Shown here one piece after another: positions 49,478 through 58,664 of a stretch of 64,000 bases of DNA (positions are counted from its first letter, which is position 1; each line of letters starts with the position of its first letter). This DNA is from Sphingomonas suaedae (GTDB lineage: Bacteria > Pseudomonadota > Alphaproteobacteria > Sphingomonadales > Sphingomonadaceae), in assembly GCF_007833215.1 (NCBI RefSeq), contig NZ_CP042239.1:434001-498000 (forward strand), given 5' to 3'. Under the pieces are notes generated by a model. It was not told where the DNA came from and did no database searches. It was given only the letters and a program-made list of their open reading frames with translations. The translations under genes and the position numbers were made by a program.

Positions 49478-52243
49478 CTACTCGCCGCCTTCCGGACCTG
49501 CGGCGAGGTCTTCGCCGGTGTCGCCGTCGGGCTGCGGCGCGGTTTCGACTTCGTTGTCGGCCAGATTGACGTCGGCATCCTCCTCGCTCTCCTCGATCCG
49601 CGCGGCGGAGACGACATGTTCGTCGGCGGCGACGTGGAAGAGGCGGACGCCCGCCGAGCCGCGGCCGATGACTCGCAGCGAGGCGAGGGGGAGACGGATC
49701 ATCTTCGCCTGGTCGGTGACCAGCATCAGCTGTTGCGCGGTCGTGGCGGGGAAGCTGGCGACGACGGGGCCGTTACGGGCGATATTGTCGATATTGGTAA
49801 TGCCCTGACCGCCGCGACCGGTGCGGCGATATTCATAGGCCGAGCTCATCTTTCCATAGCCATTGGCGCAGACGGTGAGGATGAACTGTTCGCGTCCGAC
49901 CAGTTCCAGATAGCGCTCGTCGGTCATGACGCGCGGTACGCGCGTGCCGTCCGTGTCCTCGCCCTTCCAGGGGGCGTGGCGGAGATAATCCTCACGTTCC
50001 TCCTGGCCAGTGATTCCGGCGCGGTGAAGGATCGAGAGCGAGATGACCTCGTCACCTTCGGCGAGGCGCATCCCGCGCACGCCGGTCGAATTGCGACTCT
50101 GGAACTCACGGACATCGTCGCCGGCGAAGCGGATCGCCTTGCCCTGACGGCTGGCGAGAAGGACGTCGTCGCCCTCGTCGAGCAGCGCGACGCCGATCAG
50201 GCGGTCGTCCTCATCCTCGCCTTCGAACTTCATCGCGATCTTGCCGTTGCTCGGCACGTTGGTGAACGCGTCCATGGAGTTGCGGCGGACATTGCCCTTC
50301 GCCGTCGCGAACATGACGTGGAGTTTCCCCCATTCCGCCTCATCCTCCGGCAGCGGGAGGACGGTCGAGATGGTTTCCCCGGCGGCGAGGGGCAGGAGGT
50401 TGATCATCGGGCGGCCGCGCGTGTTGGCGCCGCCTTCGGGCAGCTTCCACACCTTCAGACGATAGACGCGGCCGAGGGTGGAGAAGAACAGCACCGGCGT
50501 GTGGGTCGAGGTGACGAACAATTCGGTCACCACATCGGCGTCCTTGGTCGCCATGCCCGCGCGGCCCTTGCCGCCGCGTGCCTGGGCGCGGAAAGCGTCG
50601 AGCGGGGTGCGCTTGATATAGCCTTCCATGGTCACGGTGACGACCATGTCCTCACGCTCGATCAGGTCCTCGTCCTCGATCCCGTCGGCGGCGGCGGCGA
50701 TCTCGGTGCGGCGCGGGGTGGCATATTGGTCGCGCACGGCGACGAGTTCGCCGCGCAGCACTTCATAGAGCTTGGCGCGGTTGCCGAGGATTTCGAGCAG
50801 CTCCGCGATCGAATCGGCCAGTTCCTTGAGCTCGTCGCCGATCTCGTCGCGGCCCAATGCGGTCAGGCGGTGCAGGCGCAGATCGAGAATCGCGCGGACC
50901 TGGACGTCCGACAGGCGATAGGTGTCGCCTGAGATCTCGGTCTCGACCGCCTCGACCAGGCGGATATAGGGCGCGATCTCGGCGATCGGCCATTCGCGGG
51001 TCAGCAGCGATTCGCGTGCCGCCGTGGGGCTGGACGAGCCGCGGATGATACGGACGACCTCGTCGAGGTTGGTGACCGCGATGACGAGGCCAAGCAAGAT
51101 GTGGGCACGGTCGCGCGCCTTGGCCAGCTCGAACTTCGAGCGGCGGGTGATGACCTCCTCGCGAAACTTGACGAACGCCTCGACGATGTCGCGCAGGTTG
51201 AGGAGTTCGGGACGGCCGCCGCGGATGGCAAGCATGTTGGCCGGGAAGCTCGACTGGGCGGGGGTGTTGCGCCACAGCTGGTTGAGCACGACCTCCGGGG
51301 TCGCGTCGCGCTTGAGGTCGATGACGATGCGCACGCCCTCACGGCTCGATTCGTCGCGGATGTCGCTGACGCCCTCAATCCGCTTTTCCTTCGCCGCCTC
51401 GGCAATCAGCTCGACCAGGCGGTTCTTGCCCTGCTGGAACGGGATTTCGGTGAGGACGATCGAACGACGCTCGCCGCGCTGCTCGGTCGTGTGGCGGCTG
51501 CGCACGATGATCGAACCGCGGCCGGACTGATAGGCGCTGCGGCAACCCGAGCGGCCGAGAATCAGCGCGCCGGTCGGGAAGTCCGGACCGGGCACGATTT
51601 CCATCAGCTCTTCGATCGTGATCGCGCCATTGTCGATATAGGCGAGGCAAGCATCGACCACTTCGCCGAGATTGTGGGGCGGAATGTTGGTCGCCATGCC
51701 GACCGCGATGCCGCCCGCGCCGTTGACCAGCAGGTTGGGATAGCGGGCGGGCAGGACCGTCGGCTCGCTTTCGGAACCGTCATAATTGTCCTGAAAGTCG
51801 ACCGTGTCCTTGTCGATATCGTCGAGCAGCGACATCGCGACCTTGGCGAGGCGGGCTTCGGTGTAACGCATCGCGGCGGGCGGATCGGGGTCCATCGATC
51901 CGAAATTGCCCTGACCGTCGATCAGCGGCACGCGCATCGCCCAGTCCTGCGCCATGCGTGCCATCGCGTCGTAGATCGAGCTGTCGCCGTGCGGGTGATA
52001 CTTACCCATCACGTCACCAACCAGGCGGGCGGACTTGCGATAGGCGCGGCCGGGGAGATAGCCGCCCTCCTGCGCCGCATAGAGGATGCGGCGGTGGACC
52101 GGCTTAAGGCCGTCGCGGACGTCGGGCAGGGCGCGCGCCACGATCACGCTCATCGCGTAATCGAGGTAGCTGGTCTTCATCTCGTCGACGATCGAGATGG
52201 GGGTAATGTCGGAAGGGTCCGCGAGGACGGTCTCGTCGGTCAA
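49478..52243 (-). CDS. gyrA: DNA gyrase subunit A
   Basis: A 921-residue type II topoisomerase subunit that cuts and rejoins DNA to introduce negative supercoils. The breakage-reunion domain opens with [20 protein letters not shown]. The quinolone-resistance region reads [16 protein letters not shown]; Ser88 and Asp92 are the positions of E. coli Ser83 and Asp87 and are unaltered. The catalytic tyrosine is in [14 protein letters not shown]. The C-terminal beta-propeller has the GyrA-box-like [11 protein letters not shown]. Length is typical for alphaproteobacteria. It ends against a composite inverted repeat. Confidence 0.98.
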   Translation of the reverse strand: MTDETVLADPSDITPISIVDEMKTSYLDYAMSVIVARALPDVRDGLKPVHRRILYAAQEGGYLPGRAYRKSARLVGDVMGKYHPHGDSSIYDAMARMAQDWAMRVPLIDGQGNFGSMDPDPPAAMRYTEARLAKVAMSLLDDIDKDTVDFQDNYDGSESEPTVLPARYPNLLVNGAGGIAVGMATNIPPHNLGEVVDACLAYIDNGAITIEELMEIVPGPDFPTGALILGRSGCRSAYQSGRGSIIVRSRHTTEQRGERRSIVLTEIPFQQGKNRLVELIAEAAKEKRIEGVSDIRDESSREGVRIVIDLKRDATPEVVLNQLWRNTPAQSSFPANMLAIRGGRPELLNLRDIVEAFVKFREEVITRRSKFELAKARDRAHILLGLVIAVTNLDEVVRIIRGSSSPTAARESLLTREWPIAEIAPYIRLVEAVETEISGDTYRLSDVQVRAILDLRLHRLTALGRDEIGDELKELADSIAELLEILGNRAKLYEVLRGELVAVRDQYATPRRTEIAAAADGIEDEDLIEREDMVVTVTMEGYIKRTPLDAFRAQARGGKGRAGMATKDADVVTELFVTSTHTPVLFFSTLGRVYRLKVWKLPEGGANTRGRPMINLLPLAAGETISTVLPLPEDEAEWGKLHVMFATAKGNVRRNSMDAFTNVPSNGKIAMKFEGEDEDDRLIGVALLDEGDDVLLASRQGKAIRFAGDDVREFQSRNSTGVRGMRLAEGDEVISLSILHRAGITGQEEREDYLRHAPWKGEDTDGTRVPRVMTDERYLELVGREQFILTVCANGYGKMSSAYEYRRTGRGGQGITNIDNIARNGPVVASFPATTAQQLMLVTDQAKMIRLPLASLRVIGRGSAGVRLFHVAADEHVVSAARIEESEEDADVNLADNEVETAPQPDGDTGEDLAAGPEGGE

Positions 52244-52504
52244 ATTTCGATGCTTTCGAAGGGTTGTTGCAATGCTGTGACCGCTCTAGCGACGTGGCGG
52301 CTACCTGCCAACCCCGCGCGCTCGCGCACGCACGCGCGCGAGGAAACCGACTGATCGGTATCATTCGGGGACCCGGAACGTTCAAAATGCGTTCAGCCAC
52401 GCTGTGCGACTGCCCAATGGCATATGCGCCGCCTTGACCGGGCGGGTCGGATTACTAGAGCGGTCGCGAACACGTTGCGCCCAACCGCGTAAGGAGAGTC
52501 CCGA

Positions 52505-53755
52505 ATGAAGTCTGTTTCGAAGGCTGCGATCGCCGCGGCGGTCGTGCTTGGAATGCCGCTCGCGATGGCGGCGCCGGTTGCGGCGCAGAAGAAGGATGAA
52601 GCGCCGGCCGTCAAGGTCAGCGCCGAATTCCGCAAGGCGTTCACCGCCGCGCAGGCAGCCCAGAAGGGCGCGGATATCGCCGCGTTCGAAGCCGCGCTGA
52701 CCGCCGCGGAGGCGGTCGCGCAGAATGACGACGAGAAATATTTCGTCCTCCTGATGCGCTATGACCTCGAGACCAAGAAACGCAACGAAGTCGCGCGCGG
52801 CGCCGCGCTCGACCGGATCATCGCGGCTGGACGGGTGACCGGTTCGGACCTGGGCGACCTGCATTTCGTGCGGGGCCAGATCCTGGCCGCACAGAAGAAA
52901 TATGCCGAGGCGCTGCCGCATTACGAAAAGGCACGCGCGCTGGCGTCGACCCAGCCCGACCTGCCGCTGCAGCGCGCGATCGCGCTGTTCGAAACGAACA
53001 ACATCCAGGGCGGCGTCGCCTCGCTCGACGAGGCGATCAAGGCGCAGGAAGCCGCGGGCAAGAAGGCGCCCGAGGCGTGGTATAAATTCGCCGTGTCGAA
53101 GCTGTACCAGTCGGGCAACAAGGCGGCGGCGGCCGAATGGCTGAGCCGCCAGATCGCGGCCTATCCGAGCAACGAGGCGTGGCGTTCGTCGCTGCTGATC
53201 TACATGGAACAGGCGCGCGCCAAGGGCGTCGCGATGGATGCGGACCAGGAACTGGACATGCTGCGCCTGATGCGCGCGTCGAAGGCGCTGGGCGGCGAGA
53301 GCGACTATCTGAACTATGCCGACATCGCGCAGCGCCGGGGCCTGCCCTGGGAAGCGAAGGCGGTGATCGAGGAAGGTCGCGCGGCTGGCAAGATCCAGGC
53401 GAGCAACGCCACCGCAAACGAACTCTATCGCTCGGCGACCACGCGCGAAAAGGCCGAAGGCTCGCTGGCACCCGAGGCGACCAAGGCTGCTTCGGCAGCG
53501 AACGGCGTTCCCGCGAAGAATGTCGGCGATGCCTATCTGGGAAGCCGGGACTTTGCCAAGGCAGCGGAACTGTATCGCCTGGCGCTGCAAAAAGGCGGTG
53601 TGGACGCCAATCTGGTCAACACGCGCCTCGGCATTGCGCTGGCGATGCAGGGGCAGAAGGCCGAGGCCAAGACCGCGTTCCAGGCGGTGAGCGGTGCGCC
53701 GCGCGGCGACATTGCGCGGTTCTGGATTGCCTGGCTGGATCAGCCGGCGGCCTGA
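52505..53755 (+). CDS. Secreted TPR-like repeat protein
   Basis: A 416-residue protein with a signal peptide (residues 1-26, ending MAAPVAA) and a helical body built from tetratricopeptide-like units, for example AQKKYAEALPHYEKARAL and GSRDFAKAAELYRLALQKG. No enzyme motif. Probably a periplasmic scaffold. A strong ribosome site (AAGGAG) precedes the ATG. It is divergent from gyrA across a 261-bp gap and ends at a good terminator. Confidence 0.78.
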   Translation: MKSVSKAAIAAAVVLGMPLAMAAPVAAQKKDEAPAVKVSAEFRKAFTAAQAAQKGADIAAFEAALTAAEAVAQNDDEKYFVLLMRYDLETKKRNEVARGAALDRIIAAGRVTGSDLGDLHFVRGQILAAQKKYAEALPHYEKARALASTQPDLPLQRAIALFETNNIQGGVASLDEAIKAQEAAGKKAPEAWYKFAVSKLYQSGNKAAAAEWLSRQIAAYPSNEAWRSSLLIYMEQARAKGVAMDADQELDMLRLMRASKALGGESDYLNYADIAQRRGLPWEAKAVIEEGRAAGKIQASNATANELYRSATTREKAEGSLAPEATKAASAANGVPAKNVGDAYLGSRDFAKAAELYRLALQKGGVDANLVNTRLGIALAMQGQKAEAKTAFQAVSGAPRGDIARFWIAWLDQPAA

Positions 53756-53778
53756 ACGGGCGCAGTTGGAGAATGAAG

Positions 53779-53809
53779 AAGGGGCGGCTCGCGGGCCGCC
53801 CCTTTTTTT
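53779..53809 (+). terminator. Rho-independent terminator
   Basis: Stem AAGGGGCGGC (53779-53788) and GCCGCCCCTT (53795-53804) with a 6-base loop, followed by a run of seven T. It follows the TPR-like gene and precedes the end of the convergent Lrp-type gene. Confidence 0.92.
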
Positions 53810-53812
53810 ATG

Positions 53813-54277
53813 TCACAGATCGACCGGGACGCCGGGCAGCGATTTCGACGTGCGGATCGTCAGCGAGGTTCGCACATGCGCCACATTGGGCGCGGTGGTC
53901 AGCCGGGTGGTCAGGAAATGCTGGAAGCTGCTGAGGTCGCGTGCGACGATCTTCAGAATGAAGTCGATATCGCCATTGAGCATATAGCATTCGCGAATCT
54001 CGGGGATCGCGGCGACATGCGCTTCGAACGCTTCGAGATCGGATTCGGCCTGGCTCTTCAGGCTGACCATCGCAAAAACAGTGATCGTATAGCCCAGCCA
54101 GGCGGGATCGAGATCGGCATGATAGCCGCGAATCGCCCCCTTTTCCTCCAAAGTGCGAACGCGACGCAGGCAGGGCGGGGCGGTGAGGCCGACCCGGTCG
54201 GCCAGATCGACATTGGTCATGCGCCCATCGTCTTGCAAATGCGCCATGATCTGCCGGTCGATGTCGTCGAAAGCCAT
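53813..54277 (-). CDS. Lrp/AsnC family transcriptional regulator
   Basis: A 154-residue feast/famine regulator. The N-terminal HTH (AFDDIDRQIMAHLQDDGRMT, then VDLADRVGLTAPPCLRRVRT) is followed by the RAM effector domain (VFAMVSLKSQAESDLEAFEA, CYMLNGDIDFILKIVARDL). It probably senses an amino acid or related metabolite. The start at 54277 is the ATG that gives the HTH directly. It is divergent from the histidine-kinase-like gene. Confidence 0.94.
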   Translation of the reverse strand: MAFDDIDRQIMAHLQDDGRMTNVDLADRVGLTAPPCLRRVRTLEEKGAIRGYHADLDPAWLGYTITVFAMVSLKSQAESDLEAFEAHVAAIPEIRECYMLNGDIDFILKIVARDLSSFQHFLTTRLTTAPNVAHVRTSLTIRTSKSLPGVPVDL

Positions 54278-54351
54278 TGATGATTCCCTTTTGCGACCAG
54301 ATTCGGTCGCATTATGTCTGTTAAGTATAAGATAATTACCGGCAAGCGCAA

Positions 54352-56664
54352 TTGTCCCACTATGCGACGACGGCCATTCGGGACGAAATCTTCGGTTTCG
54401 GTACGCGGTTTGCCGGGTTAAGGAATCCTTACCGGACGATCCGCGGCCGGCTGGGGACCACCCGAGCATTGCGTTACGACGATACCCTGGAGACGGTGCT
54501 GGCGGCCGATGTTTCGACGTCGTTCGGCAAGGCGTCTGCCTGGCGTCAGCTCGTCGATCTGATCGGCCGCCGTCGCGTAGCTGCAGATGCGCGCGCGTTC
54601 AATCTGTTGCGCAGGATTCGCGACGAAGTGCCTGTAAGCGTTCGGGCGGCAAGCGCGCGTGCGCTGGAAACCGTCAACCCGCCAGGACCTTTGGTGGCAT
54701 TGTGTGCCCTGGACGATATCGCCGTGGCGGCGCCGGTGTTGCGGAGCGCCAAGCTGAGTTCGGGCGAATGGGTGGAGCTGCTGCCGCGCCTGTCCTCGGC
54801 CGCGCGCACCGTATTGCGTGCGCGCCGCGATCTCCCGCCGGGGATCGATCGTGCACTCGAATCCTTTGGCGCGGTCGATTTCGTGATTGCGGATGGCGTG
54901 AGCGTGCCGGACGCTGCCGCATTGCCGGAGGCGAGCTTGGCGCCGGTCGAGACAGCCGAGCCCGTCAACCTTGCTGATCATGCCGCACTGACGGAGAGCC
55001 TCGACTCCCCGGATCCGGTCGACACGGATGTCCAGGTCGCGGAGCCGGTGGACGTCGTTGAACCCGACCCGCCATTGTCGATCGACTGGACCGAATTGCT
55101 GGCCCCGGAGGCCGAGACGCCCAGTCCGGCAGAGGCCGTCGGCATGGAGGCGGTTGCCGAGATCCCGCCCGCCGAACCGCGCGCGCGTATCCGGCTGCGC
55201 CCCGTGCTGGAGCCGGTTATCGAAGCGGAGCCGGAGCCGGAAACGGCGTCCGAGCCGGTATCCGACCCGGTCGAGGCGGAAGCCGAGATGATCCCGGCCG
55301 AGACGTCGACCTTCGTTGCGATCGGTGCCGCTGCGCTGGGAATTCCGGTGGTTGCAGAAGCGCTTGGTCGGGTCGAAGCGGCAAACGACTCGGGCTTGCC
55401 TCAAAGCGGGACAAGCGATGAACCGCCTGTCGAAAGCGCGGTTGCACCCGAGTCCGACCCGGCGCAGGTGCCGGACATGTCAGGGGACGCACTCACCCTC
55501 GCCGACCGCGATGGCGCGGCGGTGGACGCTTCCGCACACTCGGCGCCAGAAGCCGGGTCGCCGGAGGGTCCGTTCGAGATCGCCGAGGTTGTCGCGCGGA
55601 TCGACGCCTTCTACACGCTTCAGCAGCAACGCCGTCAGGTCGAGCCGCCGCCGCGCGCGGACGGGTTCCGCTTCGAAACCGACGAGCAGGGGGTGATCCG
55701 CTGGATCGACGGGGTCTCGCGCGCGCCGCTCATCGGCCTGTCGCTCGAACTCAACGCCAATGGCGACGGCTCGCGCGCGGATGGCGTCGCAGCGGGGGCG
55801 CTGCGACAGCGCGCACCCTTTGCCGATGCGCGCCTGACGGTAGTCGGCGAATCGGATGCGGCGGGCGAATGGCGCATGTCGGCGGCGCCCGCCTTCGACC
55901 CGGCCACGGGCCGGTTCTCGGGCTATCGCGGCACCGCACGCCGACCGCGGCGCGAGGAAAATGCCGCAGCACCGATGGCGGTTGCGAGTCCGGCTGCGGA
56001 TTCACTGCGCCAGCTGATGCACGAGCTGCGCACCCCGACCAACGCGATCGCGGGCTTTGCCGAGATGATCGAGCGCGAGATGCTGGGCGATGCGCCGCCA
56101 TTTTACCGCGAGCGTGCCGGGACGATCCGAATGCACGCGCGCGCACTGCTCGCCGCAATCGACGATCTCGACATTGCCGCGCGGATCGAGGCGTCGGCCC
56201 TGCAACTGAGCGACAGCGACGTGGCGTTGCGCCCGTTGCTCTCGCGCATCGCCGACGACCTTGCCGCTCTGGCCGAGTTGCGCGGAGCGTGGATCGCGCT
56301 GCCGGTCGATACATGCGCGGTGCGCGGCGATTCGCGCGCGATCGAACGGATGCTGGCGCGCATGGTCGCGACGCTGGTCTCGGCGGCGGGCGATGGCGAG
56401 CGGATCGGGGTGCAGCTGAGCGCTGAGGCCGATCTGGTGTCGATCCGGTTCGACCGGCCCGCCGCACTGACCGACTATGCCGACGAGGCGGTGTTCGGAA
56501 TCGATGACGAACAGGAAGACGCGGCGTTGCTGGGCACCGGCTTTGCGCTGCGGCTGGTGCGTAACATTGCGCGCGAACTGTCCGGCCAGTTCATCACGCT
56601 GCCCGACGCCTTTGTGATCCAGCTTCCCGCGACGGTAACCAAGTCTTTGGAACAGGCACGCTAA
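54352..56664 (+). CDS. Histidine-kinase-like protein, degenerate ATPase, with helical N-terminal domain
   Basis: A 770-residue protein. Residues about 60-185 form a helical repeat domain (VPVSVRAASARALETVN and LSSAARTVLRARRDLP) like the DUF2336/HEAT-type domains of alphaproteobacteria. Residues 190-400 are low-complexity, rich in Glu, Pro, Ala and Val. A HisKA-like helix bears LMHELRTPTNAIAGFAEMIE with the phosphoacceptor His near residue 557. The expected ATP motifs are poor: no clear N-box or GxGxG, only LLGTGFALRLVRNIARELSG. It may be a signalling hub or pseudo-kinase. The start is a TTG at 54352, with no better candidate nearby. Confidence 0.75.
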   Translation: MSHYATTAIRDEIFGFGTRFAGLRNPYRTIRGRLGTTRALRYDDTLETVLAADVSTSFGKASAWRQLVDLIGRRRVAADARAFNLLRRIRDEVPVSVRAASARALETVNPPGPLVALCALDDIAVAAPVLRSAKLSSGEWVELLPRLSSAARTVLRARRDLPPGIDRALESFGAVDFVIADGVSVPDAAALPEASLAPVETAEPVNLADHAALTESLDSPDPVDTDVQVAEPVDVVEPDPPLSIDWTELLAPEAETPSPAEAVGMEAVAEIPPAEPRARIRLRPVLEPVIEAEPEPETASEPVSDPVEAEAEMIPAETSTFVAIGAAALGIPVVAEALGRVEAANDSGLPQSGTSDEPPVESAVAPESDPAQVPDMSGDALTLADRDGAAVDASAHSAPEAGSPEGPFEIAEVVARIDAFYTLQQQRRQVEPPPRADGFRFETDEQGVIRWIDGVSRAPLIGLSLELNANGDGSRADGVAAGALRQRAPFADARLTVVGESDAAGEWRMSAAPAFDPATGRFSGYRGTARRPRREENAAAPMAVASPAADSLRQLMHELRTPTNAIAGFAEMIEREMLGDAPPFYRERAGTIRMHARALLAAIDDLDIAARIEASALQLSDSDVALRPLLSRIADDLAALAELRGAWIALPVDTCAVRGDSRAIERMLARMVATLVSAAGDGERIGVQLSAEADLVSIRFDRPAALTDYADEAVFGIDDEQEDAALLGTGFALRLVRNIARELSGQFITLPDAFVIQLPATVTKSLEQAR

Positions 56665-56674
56665 GCCCGCTTTC

Positions 56675-57715
56675 GTGGCGAGCGCATATACCCAACAGGC
56701 CGGGGCGGGCGGCTATCGTGCAGCGGCGGCTGCGCCGGATGCGCGGATCGATTGGCCCGATCGATTCGGGACGCGTTTTTCGGTGTTCGTCGATACCGAA
56801 GAGGAGTTCGACTGGTCGCAACCATTGGCGCGCGAGAATCGCGCGACGCAGTCGATGGACGCGTTGCCCGACATGCACGCGCTGTTCGCCGCGCACGACG
56901 TTCCCGCGACCTATATGATCGATGATCCGATCGTGCGGTGCCCGCGATCGGTCGAAATCCTCAAGCGGGTCATGGAAGATGGCGGGTCGGCGATCGGGTC
57001 GCAGCTCCACCCCTGGGTCAACCCGCCGTTCGACGAGGTGGTTTGCCCTCGCAACAGCTTCCTGGGCAACCTTTCCCGCGACCTTCAGGCGGCCAAGATC
57101 GCGGCGCTGACCGATGCAATCGAGGCGGCGTTCGGGCGGCGGCCGGTGATGATGCGGACCGGCCGCTACGGGCTGGGTGCCGACACGCTCGAACTGCTCG
57201 CGGCGGCAGGATATCGCGTCGATACGTCGATGCGATCAGGCTATAGCTATGCCAGCGAGCACGGCCCCGATTATCGCGCGATCGGCAACCATGCCTTTCG
57301 CACCGGCCACGGCGATCTGATCGAGATTCCGCTGACGACGGTTTATACCGGTGCCTTGAAACGGGGTGGGATCGCGCTGCACGGAGCGCTGGGCCGGGTG
57401 CCGCGCGGGCGTGGGGTCGCGTCGCGGCTGGGCCTGCTCTCGCGCGTCGCGCTGACGCCGGAGGACATGCCGGTCGAACTGGCGCTGGAGGCGATCCGGG
57501 TGGCAGCGGGGGAGGGCGAGCGGCTGCTCATGTTCTCCTATCATTCGCCTTCCGCAGCGCCGGGCTATACGCCCTATGTCCGCGACGCGGCGGACCTTGC
57601 CGCGTTCCGCAGCTGGTGGGAGCGCGCCTTTGCACTGCTGGCAAAGCTCGGCATCGCACCCGCGTCGCACGATCAGATACTCGAGGCGCTTGCGGGGGCG
57701 CCGGATCGCCCCTAA
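56675..57715 (+). CDS. Polysaccharide deacetylase (NodB-like) family protein
   Basis: A 346-residue carbohydrate esterase family 4-like protein. The opening VFVDTEEEFDW has the paired acidic residues typical of the family's first motif, and IGSQLHPWVNPPFDE carries the metal-binding histidine. Later, LIEIPLTTVYTGA is typical of the WalW-like branch. Probably acts on a cell-surface glycan. The start is GTG at 56675, 10 bp after the upstream gene's stop. Confidence 0.83.
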   Translation: MASAYTQQAGAGGYRAAAAAPDARIDWPDRFGTRFSVFVDTEEEFDWSQPLARENRATQSMDALPDMHALFAAHDVPATYMIDDPIVRCPRSVEILKRVMEDGGSAIGSQLHPWVNPPFDEVVCPRNSFLGNLSRDLQAAKIAALTDAIEAAFGRRPVMMRTGRYGLGADTLELLAAAGYRVDTSMRSGYSYASEHGPDYRAIGNHAFRTGHGDLIEIPLTTVYTGALKRGGIALHGALGRVPRGRGVASRLGLLSRVALTPEDMPVELALEAIRVAAGEGERLLMFSYHSPSAAPGYTPYVRDAADLAAFRSWWERAFALLAKLGIAPASHDQILEALAGAPDRP

Positions 57716-57733
57716 TCGCGGTTCGCGCTGGCG

Positions 57734-57809
57734 GGGCCTGTAGCTCAGCGGTTAGAGCTGGCCGCTCATAACGGCTAGGTCGCGGGTTCGAATCCTGCCG
57801 GGCCCACCA
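57734..57809 (+). tRNA. tRNA with CAT anticodon (tRNA-Ile2-like, or tRNA-Met)
   Basis: A complete 76-nt cloverleaf with encoded CCA. The acceptor stem GGGCCTG pairs with CGGGCCC, the D-arm has TAGCTCAGC, the anticodon stem GCCG/CGGC holds a loop CTCATAA with anticodon CAT, and the T-arm has GGTTCGAATCC. The GGGCC start and the ACTCATAA-like loop with an A-rich extra arm resemble bacterial Ile2, whose C34 is lysidinylated by TilS, rather than the elongator Met. Sequence alone cannot settle this. Confidence 0.9.
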
Positions 57810-57853
57810 GCGCATTGCCTTTCGCCTCAAGCAGGTCTAGGCGGGCGATCCGT

Positions 57854-57931
<78 letters not shown>

Positions 57932-57984
57932 CTTACGACTTCCGAGGGCATCTCAAGCCGGCGCAAGACTTTCCCTCTGCACCA

Positions 57985-58299
57985 TCATTTTTTTGCTCGC
58001 GGTTTGTGTTTGCAGGCCTCAAGGACTGGCCTCTCACCGTACGCCCGATCGACAGCGTGGTTGGACATTGCCGGACCGACCCTGCGCCTTGGGCCAGGCA
58101 GCTTGGCGCTGCGAGACTTTGCTTGTTTGGCCGCCTTGAGCAGGATGTGGAGTCCGGCGCTGCTTACATAGTCGAATCCGGTCATGTCGATTATCGTCTG
58201 CGCCGTGGCGCCGATCGTTGCGGCGAGCTTCTCGTCCAGGGCCGGGGCAGTCAAGCCGTCGAGCCGACCGGAGACTATGTATAACGGATCTACGGGCGA
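57985..58299 (-). pseudogene. STAS-domain remnant (anti-sigma-antagonist-like)
   Basis: The minus-strand frame reads YIVSGRLDGLTAPALDEKLA and TIIDMTGFDYVSSAGLHILL, the core of a STAS domain with the phosphorylatable Ser in VSSAGLH. The first beta strand and start codon are missing, and the end diverges (PGPRRRVGPAMSNHAVDRAY), so it looks truncated or decayed rather than functional. It may be a relic of an anti-anti-sigma gene. Confidence 0.5.
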
Positions 58300-58358
58300 C
58301 CGGCCGTCCGCACCCGGGAGCGCGCCGGGTCGAGAAGCGGGACAGGCCGAAGCGGGGG

Positions 58359-58487
58359 CTAATATGGCCTCGCCACGCCCCTCCCGAAGGCAGAGGCCGC
58401 AGCCTCGCTCCAGTCGCGTGCCCCACAAATCGGTATGTCGGCAGCAGCCCCGCGTCCGCGCCCGATCACAGCGGGGTCGTCGCTCAC
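58359..58487 (-). CDS. Unrecognised 42-codon reading frame, coupled
   Basis: A short frame starting at a GTG at 58487 whose codon overlaps the stop of the small peptide gene upstream (GTGA). It reads VSDDPAVIGRGRGAAADIPI and ends at 58359. I do not recognise it; it could be a small peptide or the broken start of a longer gene. Confidence 0.25.
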   Translation of the reverse strand: MSDDPAVIGRGRGAAADIPICGARDWSEAAASAFGRGVARPY

Positions 58488-58645
58488 GAGCCCATGCTGA
58501 ACGCGCCGTCCTCCACGAAGGGATCGATGCTGTTTCGTGTTTCCGAAACCCGCATTTCCCGAAGGACGGGGGGTGTCCACGGACGCTTTGGCAGCGCAAT
58601 CGGCTTCGAGGAGTCGCGATTTTGCGCGTCCGACTGTCTTGTCAT
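58484..58645 (-). CDS. Small peptide gene, candidate RiPP-type precursor
   Basis: A 53-residue peptide starting at ATG 58645, with AAAAGG about 9 bases before it. The N-terminal half is polar (MTRQSDAQNRDSSKPIALPK). The segment KRPWTPPVLREMRVSET resembles the YxxPxL-type recognition motif of leader peptides bound by RRE domains in lasso-type systems (W21 or so at the Y position, then P and L). The tail RNSIDPFVEDGAFSMGS is a short, acidic, Phe/Ser-rich segment that could be a core. It begins 19 bp after the stop of the giant RTX protein, in the same direction. No RRE, B2 protease or cyclase gene is in view, so the assignment is weak. Confidence 0.5.
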   Translation of the reverse strand: MTRQSDAQNRDSSKPIALPKRPWTPPVLREMRVSETRNSIDPFVEDGAFSMGS

Positions 58646-58664
58646 TGAAACGGCCTTTTCAAGG

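Noticed and set aside
52310..52345. GC-rich palindrome-like tract CGCGCGCTCGCGC... upstream of gyrA
   Set aside because: Alternating CG runs are expected by chance at this base composition; there is no clear stem with T-tract and no conserved motif.
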